From Membranipora membranacea (lineage: Eukaryota > Bryozoa > Gymnolaemata > Cheilostomatida > Membraniporidae): 64,000 nt of DNA. Made by a program: the position numbers and the translations under genes. Location: assembly GCA_914767715.1 (NCBI GenBank), contig OU612069.1, positions 26,037,387 to 26,101,386 on the forward strand, given 5' to 3'. This document shows positions 34,694-48,600 of this stretch, in pieces (positions within the stretch are counted from its first letter, which is position 1; the number at the start of each line of letters is the position of its first letter). The notes beneath the pieces were generated by a model. It had not been told where the DNA came from. It saw nothing but the letters and a program-made list of their open reading frames with translations, and searched no databases.

Positions 34694-36083
34694 TTAGTAT
34701 CCTTTTGGTTGATATCTTGCTTGTTGGTATGGTTGTTGTTGGTATGGTTGTTGTTGGTATCTTGGTTGTTGATGTGGTTGTTTGTATCCTGAGACAACTC
34801 TGTGGCTGACACCGCTATGTCCGTAGTAGGTACGTGGAGCAGCACAGTTATAGGCACATCTGGTGTTTTGTGGGTAGTTGCAGACACAAGTCTTAACATC
34901 AAATTGGAGTCCATATGGGCATTTGAGTACCTTGAAAATGATTTGAAAATCGTGTAAAGTCAATAAATATATAGTTGGGCTAGCTTGGCCCCGATTCTGT
35001 GCTTCACATGTAATCAATAAACCAGTAATAGAAAGAGATTACCCTAGGACAATGCATAATATTTTTGTCATTTTGGTAGCTTATGATTTAAACGGAGTTT
35101 CAACTATTTAATCACATGAAATTGAAAAACAATCAAAGAAGATTTAGGACCGCAATACAAAAGTGTTGCACTAATTAAAACACATCAATCACATTTAAAC
35201 AATCTTTGAACTCACAGAATCCTTGCACTATCATGTTCAACCATTTCTTATTCTATAGATTATTGCTATACTATACATTTATATATCGGTGTATTGGTAT
35301 GTAACCATGAATATATACCTGAGCAGGAAGGGTAGCAGTAGCCTGAGTGAAGCTTCGGCAGCCATCAGAGCTGATTGGTGAATAGCTGTTTCCCTTCTCT
35401 GTGCACAGGCAGTCATTTACTGAGAAAACATAAAATATAAAATGAAAGGATGATGATGTTAGAAGTAAATAAACACATCCCTTCTGTCTATATCTGATAC
35501 TCAATATGAACTTGGATTCCAAATATCAACATCATATGTCATTGTTCTGCTGCTTCTCTGAAGCTTATGTAACCCAAACGACCATCACATCACATCGCAT
35601 CACATTTTATTAAATTACTGGAAACATTGTGAAAGATATCTATTAGTTTGAGATCCCCATGGTTATTGACTAATTTTTAAGTTCATTCTTAAACCATCAA
35701 TTCCAGATTGTTGGTTGGAAACGCGATATGTTGGTCTACTATAAAAGGTTTAGAGCACAGAGCCAGCAAGAGGATGAATTTGGAATAAACCTACCACTTA
35801 ACTTGTGCGTGTATGGTCTCAGAACTCAACTAAAAACTACAAATGTTCACTGTTTTGTAAAGTAAACCCTTCTCAGATCTCTCACTGAACTAACTGTTAA
35901 TGAAAATCTGTAACAGTACCAGTGACAATGATCTCAAACTATATGATGAACACATAACATTTATCAGTTTCCTAACTCACCAGTAACATGTCCTGGTCGA
36001 TGGTAGTTTGTTCGTGCATAGCCTGCTGCTACAAGAGCTACTCCAACACATGCGAGAAGAACGATGAATTGTGTGTTTGCCAT
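34694..36083 (-). CDS. secreted chitin-binding-type (peritrophin-A-like) protein with Gln/Pro/Tyr-rich tail
   Basis: Coding exons 36083-35981, 35419-35319 and 34930-34694 join in frame to 146 residues. An in-frame ATG at 36089 could add Met-Lys. Residues 1-21 form a signal peptide. Residues 38-97 hold eight cysteines around CPYGLQFDVKTCVCNYP, matching the second half of a CBM14/peritrophin-A domain (CP-GL-F-D...C-P...C). The usual third cysteine is missing and three extra ones (38, 83, 97) are present, so the disulphide pattern must differ. The C-terminus is a low-complexity QQQPYQQQPY tail. CBM14 proteins bind chitin in cuticle, shell, mucus or gut lining, and extracellular matrix is a reasonable guess for this one. 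Promoter, 5' UTR exon and spliced 3' UTR are visible. Near-identical paralogues are at 52669-53946 and 63403-63970. Confidence 0.9.
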
Positions 36084-36254
36084 TTTCATGTTCTAGAACG
36101 GAAATAAACAAATTTTATTTACTAGCATGAATTAGATTGATTTTCAAGACTTGTGACCTTTAGGCTAAGACCTTCTTCTACCAGATGTGCTGAATGAAAG
36201 TGACTTAACTTCTGTTGAAATTGGTATTGAGTGTGTAAATGTTTTACTACTTAC

Positions 36255-36345
36255 TGTTTGTGATCTACCTGTAGAAGTTGATCTGTGCTTGTTTGAGTTG
36301 TGGATGCTTCTTATATACCCTCTCTTATCTGATAAATTATATCTA
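36255..36345 (-). promoter_or_regulatory. TATA promoter and untranslated first exon of the first chitin-binding gene
   Basis: TATATAAG at 36317-36310 is followed by a short untranslated exon (CAAGCACAGATCAACTTCTA) ending at a GTAAGTAG donor (36254). Upstream, TTATCAGATAAG is a palindromic GATA-type site. The block from about 70 bases upstream through the first exon is nearly identical to 52.29-52.40 kb. Confidence 0.75.
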
Positions 36346-36378
36346 TACTTCCTCTACCTGTCATAATAGGATAATCAA

Positions 36379-36600
36379 TTATAAGATCACAGAATCTGAT
36401 TTGGGCCCGAGACTTTTTGTAAATTCCTCAAAAGTAATAAAGAGTTGTGACTTTGGCAACATCCCCAGGCAACGCCTTCTAAGTCCGCATATAATGGTCA
36501 AATCTTCCAGAACATCTTCCACATTCCACCTCAACAAATCTTGAACTTTCTTTATTAAAAATTTCTGTTTTTGGCATAACCCATGATGGGATGTTGCCAA
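36379..36600 (-). other. open frame upstream of the first chitin-binding gene, unassigned
   Basis: An open minus-strand stretch of about 73 codons with protein-like composition (FLIKKVQDLLRWNVEDVLED). It lacks a clear ATG start, has no recognised domain and lies within the duplicated flank. An ACATCCCCAGG stretch inside recurs at 51.39 kb in another context, suggesting a repeat. Confidence 0.2.
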
Positions 36601-39600
36601 TCAGGATCAAGAAATCAGGAATATTTGTCATTTTTTGTAGACTCCGCTTGTGTCAATTAATAAATTAATACAGAAATGATAATTAGCTTTCAGGTAACAG
36701 GTTGACAAGCCGGTGTAAACTAAGCAATCACCATCAAATCTGCTCCTCTTACTCTAATATCAAAGTCTAAGCTATTTCTGATATTACTATGAGTGATAAT
36801 TCTCACAGGCACTCTTGAGAGGTTTGATTGACATAATCAAAATGTAATCTACTGGTAATTTCTAACAACGGCAAGTTCGCAGAAATCACTGCCATCATTT
36901 TTAGCCTACTTATTTGCTTCTATGTATTCTATTTCAATACCAAAAGTGAAAATGGTAAAAAATGTCACCTTATTCTCGATTCTGTTGGTTCAGAATAATT
37001 GGCAATATACATATCTATACCATTCACAATAGTGTGTGGGTGTTACTTATAACTTTAGTTGACTTAAGCCATGTTGAACAAACTGTAGTATCGTATAGAC
37101 CACACTGTCTGGTTTGAAGTTAGCTAGGCACGCGCCGGGTTACAGAGAGATGTCCTTATTTGTAACAATACTCTTTCAATATGTACGAATAAGTGGCTCT
37201 CTAATAATCTGTCCGATTGTCTGCATGGCTTCATTGAATAGTTGTTATCATTAGGGTCAGTGGTATGTTGTGATTAACAACTTCCACATGCCTTGTGCAT
37301 ATCACTATACGGAAGTCAGTATCTAGTCTTCTCTGAGTTATTGTGACCCCTTTGAAACCCACTTAGGCGAATTCTTAAAAATATACATCAATGACAGAGA
37401 AATTCTAACTGACCTTAATATGCCATCAAGAATATCCCATACGGCTAAGCATAACGAATAAATATACAAATGACAAGTCAATTCAATCAAGTGAAATGTG
37501 TTTGATGAGTCATGATTGAGTTATAATTCTTTTGATGATGACTAAATTCTTTAAACACTACTTTTTTTTTGCCTGGTAATCCTTTGTAGAAATTTCTTTT
37601 CTAATATTGTAACTGAAATATTTAAATAATGGTGGTCCATTCATTATCATATTTAGGCACTAAGACTGGATTACGCTAATAGCTGCAATATTGCATGGGT
37701 ATTTCTGAAATTGATAAATATCACGACAATGTCTAGTTAGTAAACCGTGGAACAAAGAATGTGGTCTGAATATTTCTTTCGTATTGTAGTGGTCTTTTTG
37801 TACAGTGGCAAGCAATCTCTTTGGTGGATGTTGAAAAACAAAGTCAATTCTGATTTATTGTTTAGCATTTTTGTCATTGTGACACTGACAATAAACATTC
37901 ATATCTAATTTGAGTCGAACGTTATTTGATTTACAATTGGTTGAGAAACCTACAAAGAAATGGGATTGAAAAATTGTGCCAATAATAGGTTTGCATAACC
38001 AGAATGTGAAAGGATCTATGCAGGTCAAGGAATGGCATTATATGTCAATGTTGTGTCAATAACGGGATCATATGATGCAAATTAATCCAATTATTTACGC
38101 TGATTTATTTTGATTAGTTCCCTGATATTGAGCTGACTTGGCTATAGCACACTTTACCACGCAAAGCTACCATAACTATGATGTGGTTTTATTGACAAGC
38201 ACCGGAACTATTGTCACATGCAGTTTGACCAGTATATTGATGAATTACCATCAGTTTTTATGCACCTTTCTTGTACACGACTGTTATAATTACACTGAAA
38301 TCTGGCAATTGAAAGGGAGATATCACCACGTTCCTGTGACATATCGCTATAGGAAAAACATAGGTACAAAATGTCGTCATTTCCTCCGGGTTAGATGTCT
38401 CCTGTCATAAAGTCTGTAATACAGCTATTCTTATTAGATTCTGCCTTGATTCGCAGATATTGGAAAAAAAACCTCTGAATGCGTTGCTTGAGAGAGGCCT
38501 CTTGGAGCTCTAACTTACACATTCTGGTGGTGTGAGTAGGTTATGCTCATGGTTATCTAGCAATTTTAATATTTGATTTGATCTGATTTATTGGATGATT
38601 AGGAAATAATGTTTTTCATTATCAGATCCAGGTTGGGTCTCGTATAATCTTGATGATTATGAGATGAACAACCTTCAGAAGAATTTTATCTGAATAATAA
38701 GTCACGGACGATTTTGCAAAGCAAGAAGTGTCTTGAGGTAGAGGGTGATATTGTAAATCGCTGCTTTCCCTATTATTTGATCAGGTGATGACCAAAACAT
38801 GTATCATACAACTGAGAGTGAACATCATAACAGGCAAATTCTTGTACCTATAGAATGTGAGGCACCCCATCAACAACAATGATTGCAATAAGTATCGCCC
38901 ACACCAGCAGGTATCTTACAACTTTATGATTCCAGGCTAATTTTGCAATCTTTCACTAGGTGATGTAATCGGAACACAAGGATAACGCACCAGCAATGAG
39001 ACCATCTCAATTAAATGTCTAAGCTTACAACTTTATCTGCAATGGCAATTTATAAATGGCAAGATGGCACAAGGAAGTTTTGCTGGTATTGTCAATGTTC
39101 GGCAAAAACTCATCGATCACAGATCACTCATTTCAGATGTATGGCGGATAAATGAATCACAGCAAAGTTTACATTTAAAAAGCACCGATGGATCTAATTA
39201 TAGTTCAGGCTTTCTTTCTTTTATGTATGTGGTCTTTATACGTAGATCAACGGTAATTGAAGCTGAAACTTCCGAAATTTTGGGCTGTTTTATGCATCGT
39301 TCAAAGCTTATTCAAGATGGAACCCAAACCTGTCAAGCAAACTGATTAGTTGTTAAATTATTGAGAAATGCCATTTTTTTCAATTCACACTGTGTCTATT
39401 AATATGGTTAGATTTTTGCACCTTACCTTTTTATTTGAACCAATGTTTCAATATGATGATATTTGCGTTTGATCAAGGAAACTCAACATTGCTTGTTGCG
39501 ATGATTCTTATGACTATTACTACTAGAGACACAATTCCTGAGTAACTTATTGGTATAGTATCTTCAAAGATCCAAACTATATTTATAATGAAAATCATAA

Positions 39601-42600
39601 TAAAGTGACTTTGGTTGAATGACATTTTTTCATTTTTAGAACAGATAAATCACTTTCATTTCGCCATCGTGGGAATAACACACAGTCTTTTGATTTACTG
39701 TTTAGTATTTTTGTTGACACTGACAATGAACATTCACATACAGGTTCAGTCAAATTTTAATTGAATAACAATTGGTTGAGCAGCCTACAGAAGAATGACA
39801 TTACATAATTGTGCCACTGATAAGTTTGCATAACCAGAATGCGACAAGGATCCATGGCATGTAGAAATGACATTATAGATAGCTTCATGACGATAATCTG
39901 ATGAGGTCGTGTCAATTACGGGATCATATTATGCAAATTAATCCAATCATTAATGCTGATTTATTGTGATTACTTCCCTGAGTTTTAGTCCCCAATCTAC
40001 AGGACTTGTCAGAGGCACACTTTACCACACTTCTTTTCAACAACCTAACACAACTATGATGTGGTTTTGTTGACAAACACCAGATTAAATGTCACAAGTT
40101 GTCTGACAAGTATATTGATGAATTACCATCTGGCTTCAGTCACATTTCAGTGTACTTGACAGTAAAAACTGCACTGGCATCTGGTGGCTCAAGCAAAGAT
40201 ATAACCAAATTGCTGAGATTTGAGGGATGGTACTCTTGGTGCTCTCTGGTGGTCTCTGGCCAGTATTCTGATAAATTACACTGTCTTGCCAGTTCCTAAT
40301 AGTGCTGCATTTTATTTGCAATAGTTGTCAAAAGCAAAAAACTTTGACTCATGTGTATGGATGATCTTAATTGGATAGGTATGCAGCTCTTTCTAAATAA
40401 AAAAGACAATAAAAATGCTGTAGATTCTTCAAGTATTGTCTAGTAAGGGTTGGATGGCTACTGTCATGAAGTTTCTCATCCAAGCTGATATAATTAGTTT
40501 GGCAAGGGTCACAGAGTACCCAGATTCTGCCTTGATTCACAGAATTATGACATTAAAAAACAACTCAAGTTGATGGGGTTGTGTCTGTGGGAACTCTAAT
40601 TAACGCATCCTGGTGGTTAAAGTAGGTTATGTTTCTGAGCATCTGACAGGTTTGGTCACTCCCGGTAGCCTGTGAGATACGGTCCCCAGAAGGTAAGTGC
40701 AGAGCTGTCAGGATGTTCCTTTCAAGGTATTTCAAGATGACCGCAGCACCTCAAAACTCAAAGAAGTTTTATTTGCAATATTTAGCCATTTATCAAATGC
40801 TTTTAGGTTAATATCCCAAAGAGCATTCATATTGGAGGACGAAATTGTCTTGTAATTTTCATGGATAGGACATATTTTCCACTAACATTCAAATATCTTA
40901 CATCGATATTTAAAAGAAATTTTATCCTCATATTGTTCATGGGGACTAGCATCTGTGACTAAACTTGTTATGCCCGCCTTAGAATTCAATCAGTTTGTTC
41001 ATGGTTGTGGCTTGGAATTTAGGGGACCTTACCGCCCATTTTCTGTTTGATTGGTCCATGATCCATGTTTGAAATGCCAAACTGAATTGCTGATGATATT
41101 TTGTTGCAGGGTGATTCCTCCATACAGGACGTGCATTTCAATCTGCCCAGTGTTGTTTCTACTTCCTGAACGCATTGCGAGCCTTAACTAATATGTTATA
41201 TTTATAGGCATACCAATGCCTGGTCAGGTTGATATTTATTTCATATCGACATGGCGCGACAAGCAAAATTGGTCAGCCGGACATGACATATTTTTACGCA
41301 GCTCAGGGCGGAGGTATAAACAGTCAGCTTTATTTCTAGCAATACCAATATTCACCTCTCACGTGAGCCAGTATCGTACAGGTTGTTTTGATGTTGGGCT
41401 TTTGTAGAAAACTATCACTAGTTGAATTCTATAGTGACCGTGATAAGAACTCAAATGTGGTCTGAAAAGTTTCAAGGCAAGATATTTAATCAAGATATGG
41501 ATATTTTGCTGGTTTTTCCGCTCATAGCAAGACCTGATCAACTAGAGATTACGCACAATTAATAGTGTCATTATATGAATCAAAGCAAGATTTTTTTTGC
41601 AGTTTTCATGGGTAGATGATGCTAATTAAACATGTAATTTCTTTTGTTTTCTGAACTTATCGCACGTAGACCAATGCTGATTAAAATTGGAGCCCCTAAC
41701 TTTGTTATAAACAACTGAAACCAGTTAATTGGGAAAGTGCAATTTGCAAAGCGTCTTTTTATGTCATTAAATATTCCCAAAATTGTTTGTTCTCATGGCT
41801 CATATAACATGGTGATATCTAGAAATCAATCATTTCCTTGTTGTGCTGATTCTAACAACTATCAGTAGAGAAAAGATGCATTTTCGATCAGCCAGTCGTA
41901 AAAGTGGTCTAAAACTGTTTCAGTCAACGTATCAATATAAGAGGTTTAAAAGTTTTTAGGAATGTGAAAGACAATCATTCTTCATATCAAAGCAATCTCA
42001 TATAAATGAATAAAAAAACTAGTTATACTCCCATCAGAAAATAATTGAATGGTATGCCTAAGTGTGAAAAACCAGGGTCTACAAGGGTCGAGAGTGTGTA
42101 ATCTCCCCTGCCACAGATAAACACCCAGTGTGTGATCTACTGACAGTATAACAGTGAGCTTAGCCCTGACTTGCCTTGGACAGTTATAAGGCTCCTATTC
42201 TTACATCAGATTATATTCTCTATATTCTGGGTTTACGCCGCTTTGAGGGTTCGAACACTATTGACGATTATATCATTTAATTATGTTCTAGTGACAGTAA
42301 ATTAGGTTATTTTGTTCATCGCTATGACACTGCTTTGATTTATACAGTGGTTGTTTTTTGCTTCCCTAAACACTCCGAATTACTGTGCAAATAGTGACAT
42401 GTGTATTCAAATACCTAAACTATGTTTATATTAAGAAATATATTCACCATAAATTAACTTTGGTTATTGTCATTCTTTAATTTGTAGAACAAATCAATCA
42501 CTTTTATTACACCATCAAAGAATAAAAGTTACAAAATAGTATCCTGATTTATTGCCTTCCATTATTGTCATTGCGCCGTTCGAATACAATTTCTGATCTG

Positions 42601-42726
42601 ATCTGATCTAGGTATGGTCTCGGATCAACCTGAAGAGTAATGAGGTCTGAACAATATGTCACCAATGAGTCGGCAAGAACAGAATATTTCACCAAACAGA
42701 ATATGTCAAACTTGGATGTGTGGAGG

Positions 42727-43203
42727 TGTGACGGCACTTAACCTTTATGCCACACACTGAGCGGTTACTCAGGCGAATTGACGAGAATTTTAATTGCACA
42801 CCAGCATCTTTATTGCTCTCTTAAACCACACACACTAAACTGAGTAAAATCTATCTGTTATATAGTATTACCAAAAGGATTTGAAAATAAGATAAAATAT
42901 TATGATATCAATTAAATTGCAAAAACAATGTAATAGCAAAGTGATAATTAATTGGCTCACAGTCATCAAGACGGCAAAGCGTAACTACACATACCAGGAC
43001 ACAGCCAAATAGTTGGTCATTGTCTTGTAATAAAAGTCTATTAAAATGTTTTTATTTCTGCCACTGGAAGTGAATAAGAAATCATTATTATTATGGCATT
43101 TCCAGTGACAGCCAGAACGGTCACTGTCATGACTTGATACAGGACAGGTGATGGCTGTCACAGCAGTAGAGGGGTGATAAGACACACGGCGGCAGGTCGT
43201 CCA
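42727..43203. other. unique insertion interrupting one array unit
   Basis: Paralogous units run directly from GTGTGGAGGT to GATCAGGTTA-type sequence. Here about 475 bases intervene, including CCAGTGACAGCC and GGCTGTCAC as short inverted repeats. No terminal inverted repeat, poly-A tail or clear target duplication was found. Origin unknown. Confidence 0.45.
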
Positions 43204-45509
43204 TTTTGATCAGGTTATGTCTATGACATGGAACATACAAATCATTGGCTAGATCAAAACAGACAATTTCTTGAACCAATGGAATGTGATGCACCCCATC
43301 AACTATAATCCATAACAATTTTTATTGCCCACAATAGCCCATAACTTACGGCTATACGATTCCAGGCCCCTTTTACAAACCTTCACTGGATGACTTCTAA
43401 GATGACAATCATAATGGTGTGCAGCTGCACAGAAAGCTTTTATTGGAACATAAGGGCTAAACACAACAATAAGACCATCACAATCAAATTCTCTACGCAA
43501 TGGTTATATATCAAGGACAAAGTGGCGAGAGGAAATCTTGCTCCTATTGCTAATGCTTGGCAAGATGTGATAAATTACAGATCACTCATTCTAGATGGGT
43601 GGCATCATATGAAGTAAAGCAAGCAATACATCTGTAAAGATTCAAAGCAGAGACAGGTCTAATTAAAATTCAAACTTTCCTTCTTTTTTATGTGTGGTCT
43701 TCATAGCATTCATTTTCAAGCATTAGAACCCAGTTTATTGGGGAATTGCAAAAATGAAAGGTGATACATAAACCCCAAACCCCACTTTTTCAAACCATAT
43801 TCCGTGATCGACCTGATAGTTTTGTATTCACTGCACTTAAATATGAAAATATCAGCGTTTAATCAAGGATACTGGACATTTCATTGCTGCACCAAATTCT
43901 CAAAGATAACATGCAAATTTGATCTGCAAACACTAAAAAAAGTCTGGTATTGTTGCGGTCAATGTATAAACATTCATAATACATTGATTTTGAATGACAG
44001 CCAATTTTTCAATTTGTAGAACAGATAAACAACTTTTATCTCACCATCATGGGAATAAAAGCTTCACGCAGTCTCCTGATTTACTGTTTGGCATTATTGT
44101 CATTGTGACATTGCTGACCAGATCTAGGTTGAGTCGTAGTTCTTATGAATTAAAATGTGTTTACTAACCTGCGGGAATAATCAGAAAATAATAGCTTCAC
44201 ACAGTGTCCTGGTTCTTTGTTTCAATTATTTGCATCGTAAATTGTTAATTTAACATTCAGATCTAGGTTGGGGGGGCGACAGTATTTGGATGAACAGCCT
44301 ACAGAGGAAAGTCATCTGTTGAGTTTGTCAAGCTAGAAATATGGGAAGGTAGAGGAATGGCAGATAAATTGCTGCTTGCCTTGTTGTTATATCAGGTTAT
44401 GTCTGTGGAATCAATCATACAACTAAGGGCAGAGATAAAACTGGTTAATTGTTGTGCTATTAGAATGTGAGGCATCCCATCAACTACAATGGATGGCAAT
44501 AATTATCGCCTACATCGGCTGTTGTTGTACAGTTTTATGATTGTAGTTTGTAGCTACTGTCACTAGATGAATTCTAAACTGACTAACATGGTTGTATGCA
44601 GCTGCAAAGAAAGCTGTTATTGGAACAAAGGGATTACACACCAATAATATACCATTTCTAAATAAAAATGTATTGGCAAGATAACTTATCTGCAATGGTA
44701 ATGAGTAAACGACAAGGTTGTACAAGGAAATCTTGCTGGTATTGCTAATGTTTACCAAGATGTGATGAGTTATGGATCACTCAATTTAGAATAGTGACAT
44801 TATAAGTACCAGGCACAATCTAGTTGTGATTAAAGTCTCAAAATTCCTCCTTATCGTGTGCGTCATCATAAGTACATCGACTCTTATCGAAGCCTATTGT
44901 ATAGTTGTATGATTCCAGTCTCATTGTAAATACTGTCACGCTACAGGGCTTGTTATAGTTGTGTAGCTTTCATCGGTACACAGGACTTACACACCATCAT
45001 TCAGACCATCTCTATCAAAATATTTAGGCAAGATGAGCCATTTACAAACTGCAAGGTTGCACATGTAAATCTTGCTGGGATTGCTAGTGTTTGCCAAAAA
45101 TTCATCATTTACAGATTACTCATATAAGAATAGAGGCACTCTATGAATCACTGCAACATCTACATCTGAGAAGCTTCCTAGCATGGATAAGTTCCAAAAA
45201 TTAGGTCAAACTTTCCATCTTTTTTTTGTGTGCTGTCTTCATATGTAGATCAACACTAACTAAAGTTGAGCCTCCTGACTTTCTAGGCAGTTTTCATGCA
45301 TAGGTCAATACATATTCAATATAAAAAGCCCGAACTTTTTCATACATTTGAAATCCGTTGTATCGGAAAAGTGCACTCATATTGGCTGTTACCTTGTTTA
45401 GAAAGGATATTTTTTTGTCAATATATATGATAGCTTTTTTACCTTCCTTTTTAATTTTAAAATTCCTTCTATATTACGATATCCGTGGCCAATTGAGGAA
45501 ACCGAAGAC

Positions 45510-45650
45510 ATGTATGCTGCTCTCAGTTTGTAGGCAGTTCGGAGCACAGTAGACCACATCTTTCGAACCTCTAGAGACTTCTAACACTTAAATCTAAAAA
45601 GGCAGGCGCCCTTACCAACTCAGCTACCTACTACTCCTACAGAAGAAAGG
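45510..45650 (-). mobile_element. tRNA-derived SINE relic
   Basis: On the minus strand GGTAGCTGAGTTGGTAAGGG (A-box region) and GGTTCGAAA (B-box-like). Same family as 22.4, 31.0 and 50.5 kb. Confidence 0.55.
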
Positions 45651-48600
45651 CATCTGAGGAATTGATCATACAACAAACAGAGGACGTCAAAACATGCAAT
45701 TTTGTGTACCAATAGAATGTGAGGCAACCCACCAACTTCAATCCCAAACATCGATCGGCATCGCCGTCGTTTTATGAATCCAGGCTCATTGTAGATAGTG
45801 TCACAAATGAATTTTCAAGGTACTGTCATAGTTGTGTGCCGCTGCAGAAAAAGCTGTTACGGAACAAAGGGGTGCCTCACCAGCAATACGACAATATCGA
45901 TCAAAATGCCTAAGCAAGATAAGTTATCTCCAATGGTAATGAATAAACGAAAAGGTGGCAAGAGGAAATCTCACTGGTATTGCCAATGCTTAAAAGACCT
46001 GATCAGTTACAGATCACTCATTTTAGAATAGTGGTATTACTTGAATCCCAGCAATAAATACATCTGAATTCACTGCATTCAAATATGAAAATATCAGCGA
46101 TTAATCAAGGATACTGGACATTTCCTTGCTGCAGAAAATCTAATAACCACTCTCAAAGACAAAATGCATATGTGATCTGCCAACCTCAAAATAGTCCGAT
46201 ATTGTTGTAGTCAATGTACAAATTATTTGTAGTTAATAAATTCCTGAGTAACTTTGTAGTAGTATCTTCAAATATCTTATTGAGCATGAAATTCACAATA
46301 CATTGATTTTGGATGACTGCCAAATTTTCAATTTTTAGAACAGATAAATCACTTTCATTTCACCATCATTGGACTAAAAGCTTCACACATTCCCTTGATT
46401 TATTGTTTGGCATTATTGTCATTGTGACACTGATGTTCAGATTTAAAATGAGTCCTATTTTGTTTGAATTACAGTGCGTTTAGCAGCCTACAGATGAATG
46501 AGATTCTACCGATAATAAGTTTGCATAACCAGAATGTTACAAGGATATGTGGAGTTGGGAATGACTTGATATTTAATTGCATGACGATCATCTAATGAGG
46601 TTGTGTCAATAATAGGGATCATGTTATGCAAATTTATCCAATTATTAATGCTGATTTATTGTGATTGCTTCTCTGAGTTTGAGCCGACAAAACACAGGAC
46701 TTGACTATGGCACACTTTACCACACTTCTACCTACAAACCTACCCTAACTATGATGTGTTTTTGTTGACAAATACCGGAACTATTGTCACCAGCAGTCTG
46801 ACCAGTATATTGATAAATTACAATTGCACTGGAATCTGTTGAATGAAGCGAAAATAATACCATGTTGTTATTATTACAGTTCGGTGCTCTTTTCATCCAA
46901 TATCTGACCAGTACTCTGAAAAATCTCACTCATTTGTCAGCTCTGTGTTTTATTTGCATTTTATCAGCAGCTGAAAGCAAAATAAATGGACCCATTGGTG
47001 TCGATAATCTATGTTGGAAAGGTATGCGACTCTTTCAAGAAAGGAAGGATAATTAAAGTGCTATAAATGCTTTATGTTATGTTATGTCATAAAGTCTGTT
47101 ACCATAGTTATTTTGATTAGTTTGGTAAGGGTTACAGAGTACCCAGATTATGCCTTGATTCGCAGAATTATGAAATTGGAACTTAAGGTCCATGTATGTA
47201 TATTGAGGGAGACCATGTTTGAAATGCCAAACTGAATCACTGACAATATTTGGTGGCAGGTCGATTCCGATATTCGCCCAGGATATGCATTTTCAGTCTG
47301 CCCAGTGTTGTATCTACAACACTCAACTTCCTGAAGGCGTTGTGAGCTGGAACCGATTTGTTATATTTATAGGCATGCCAATGCCTGGGCAAGTAGATAC
47401 TTATGTCATATTGACATGGCATGACAAGCAAAATCAGTGAGTCTGGCATAACATTTTTTATGCAAATTAGGGCAGAAGTACGATCAGACCAGTTTTAAGT
47501 ACCATCAATAACAATTCATGCCAATATAAATCTCCAGCATTAGCCGGTATCTTACAGGTGTTACTCATATTTGGCTATTTTTTAGAATACTGTTACTTGT
47601 TGAAAGATTAGCTATAATATCATTCAGATTTAGATTCCTATTCCAAAGAGTCTCCTTATGGAGGAATTACTTTGTTCTCTCAATCTTCTAATATGGTGAT
47701 ATCTGCGTCTGATAAAGAACACCAAAACTTTCCTAGTTTCACTAAATCTAAAAATTGTCAGTAGAGACAAAACGCATATTCACTCAGCCATTCCTTAATC
47801 TTTCGGATATTGTTGCAGCCTTTGTAAAGTCTCTGTTATCAGAGCGAGGTCGGGTCTCATTTAAATTGGCTGACATTTCATGTCGCTTAATCTCTTATAA
47901 TCTGGTCAGGTGATGTCCAAAAAATGCATATTACAACAAAGAGCGGAGATCAAAACAGGCTATTGTTTGTACCAATGGAATATAAGACACCCAATCAACG
48001 ACAATCCATAACATTGATCGGTGAGCACATCAGCAAGCATGTTACTATGTGAATTCTCAAGGGACTGTCACACATAATCCACATGGTAGTGGGTTACTGT
48101 AATATTGCCAAGTATCTTAGTTATATTAAGAAAGATATTCACGATAAATTAACTTCAGTTAATGCAATCCTTTACTTTTTAGAACAGTTAAATAACTTTT
48201 ATTGCATGATCAGAAAATAATAGCTTCACACAGTGTCTTGGTTCATTGTTTCATTTATTGGCATCGTAACATTGTAAGTTCTAGGTTGGGGGCTACAGTA
48301 TCTGGATGAACTGCCTACAGAGGAAAGACAGATGAATAATGTGTCACTGAAGAGTTTGCCAAGCTAAAAATGTGGGAGGGTAGAGGAATGGCATTATAAA
48401 TCGCTGCTTGTCTTGTTGTTCGATCAGATTATGTCTGTGGAATCGATCATACAACTAAGGGCAGAGATAAGAACAGGTTATTTCTTGACCAATGGAATGT
48501 GTGGAACCCGCTAAACTACAATCAATGACAATAATTATTGCCTACATCAGCCGGTGTTGTACAGTTGTTCGATTCCAGGCTCATTGTAGATAATGTCACT

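Larger units (their letters stand above)
33341..37900. repeat. left arm of an inverted duplication carrying a chitin-binding gene
   Basis: 33.35-36.32 kb is the reverse complement, with divergence, of about 52.3-56.2 kb. Reference points are GAACTAAGGTTAGATGACAA near 33.43 kb, the 3' UTR, all exons and the promoter. A further block at 37.0-37.8 kb is inverted relative to 57.4-58.3 kb. The two blocks are not in the same order in the right copy, so more than one rearrangement happened. Confidence 0.7.

Noticed and set aside
43390-43617. Small frames in the array (also 39064-39345, 45798-46031)
   Set aside because: They share peptides only because the DNA is duplicated. Sister copies carry stops and shifts, and there is no consistent start.
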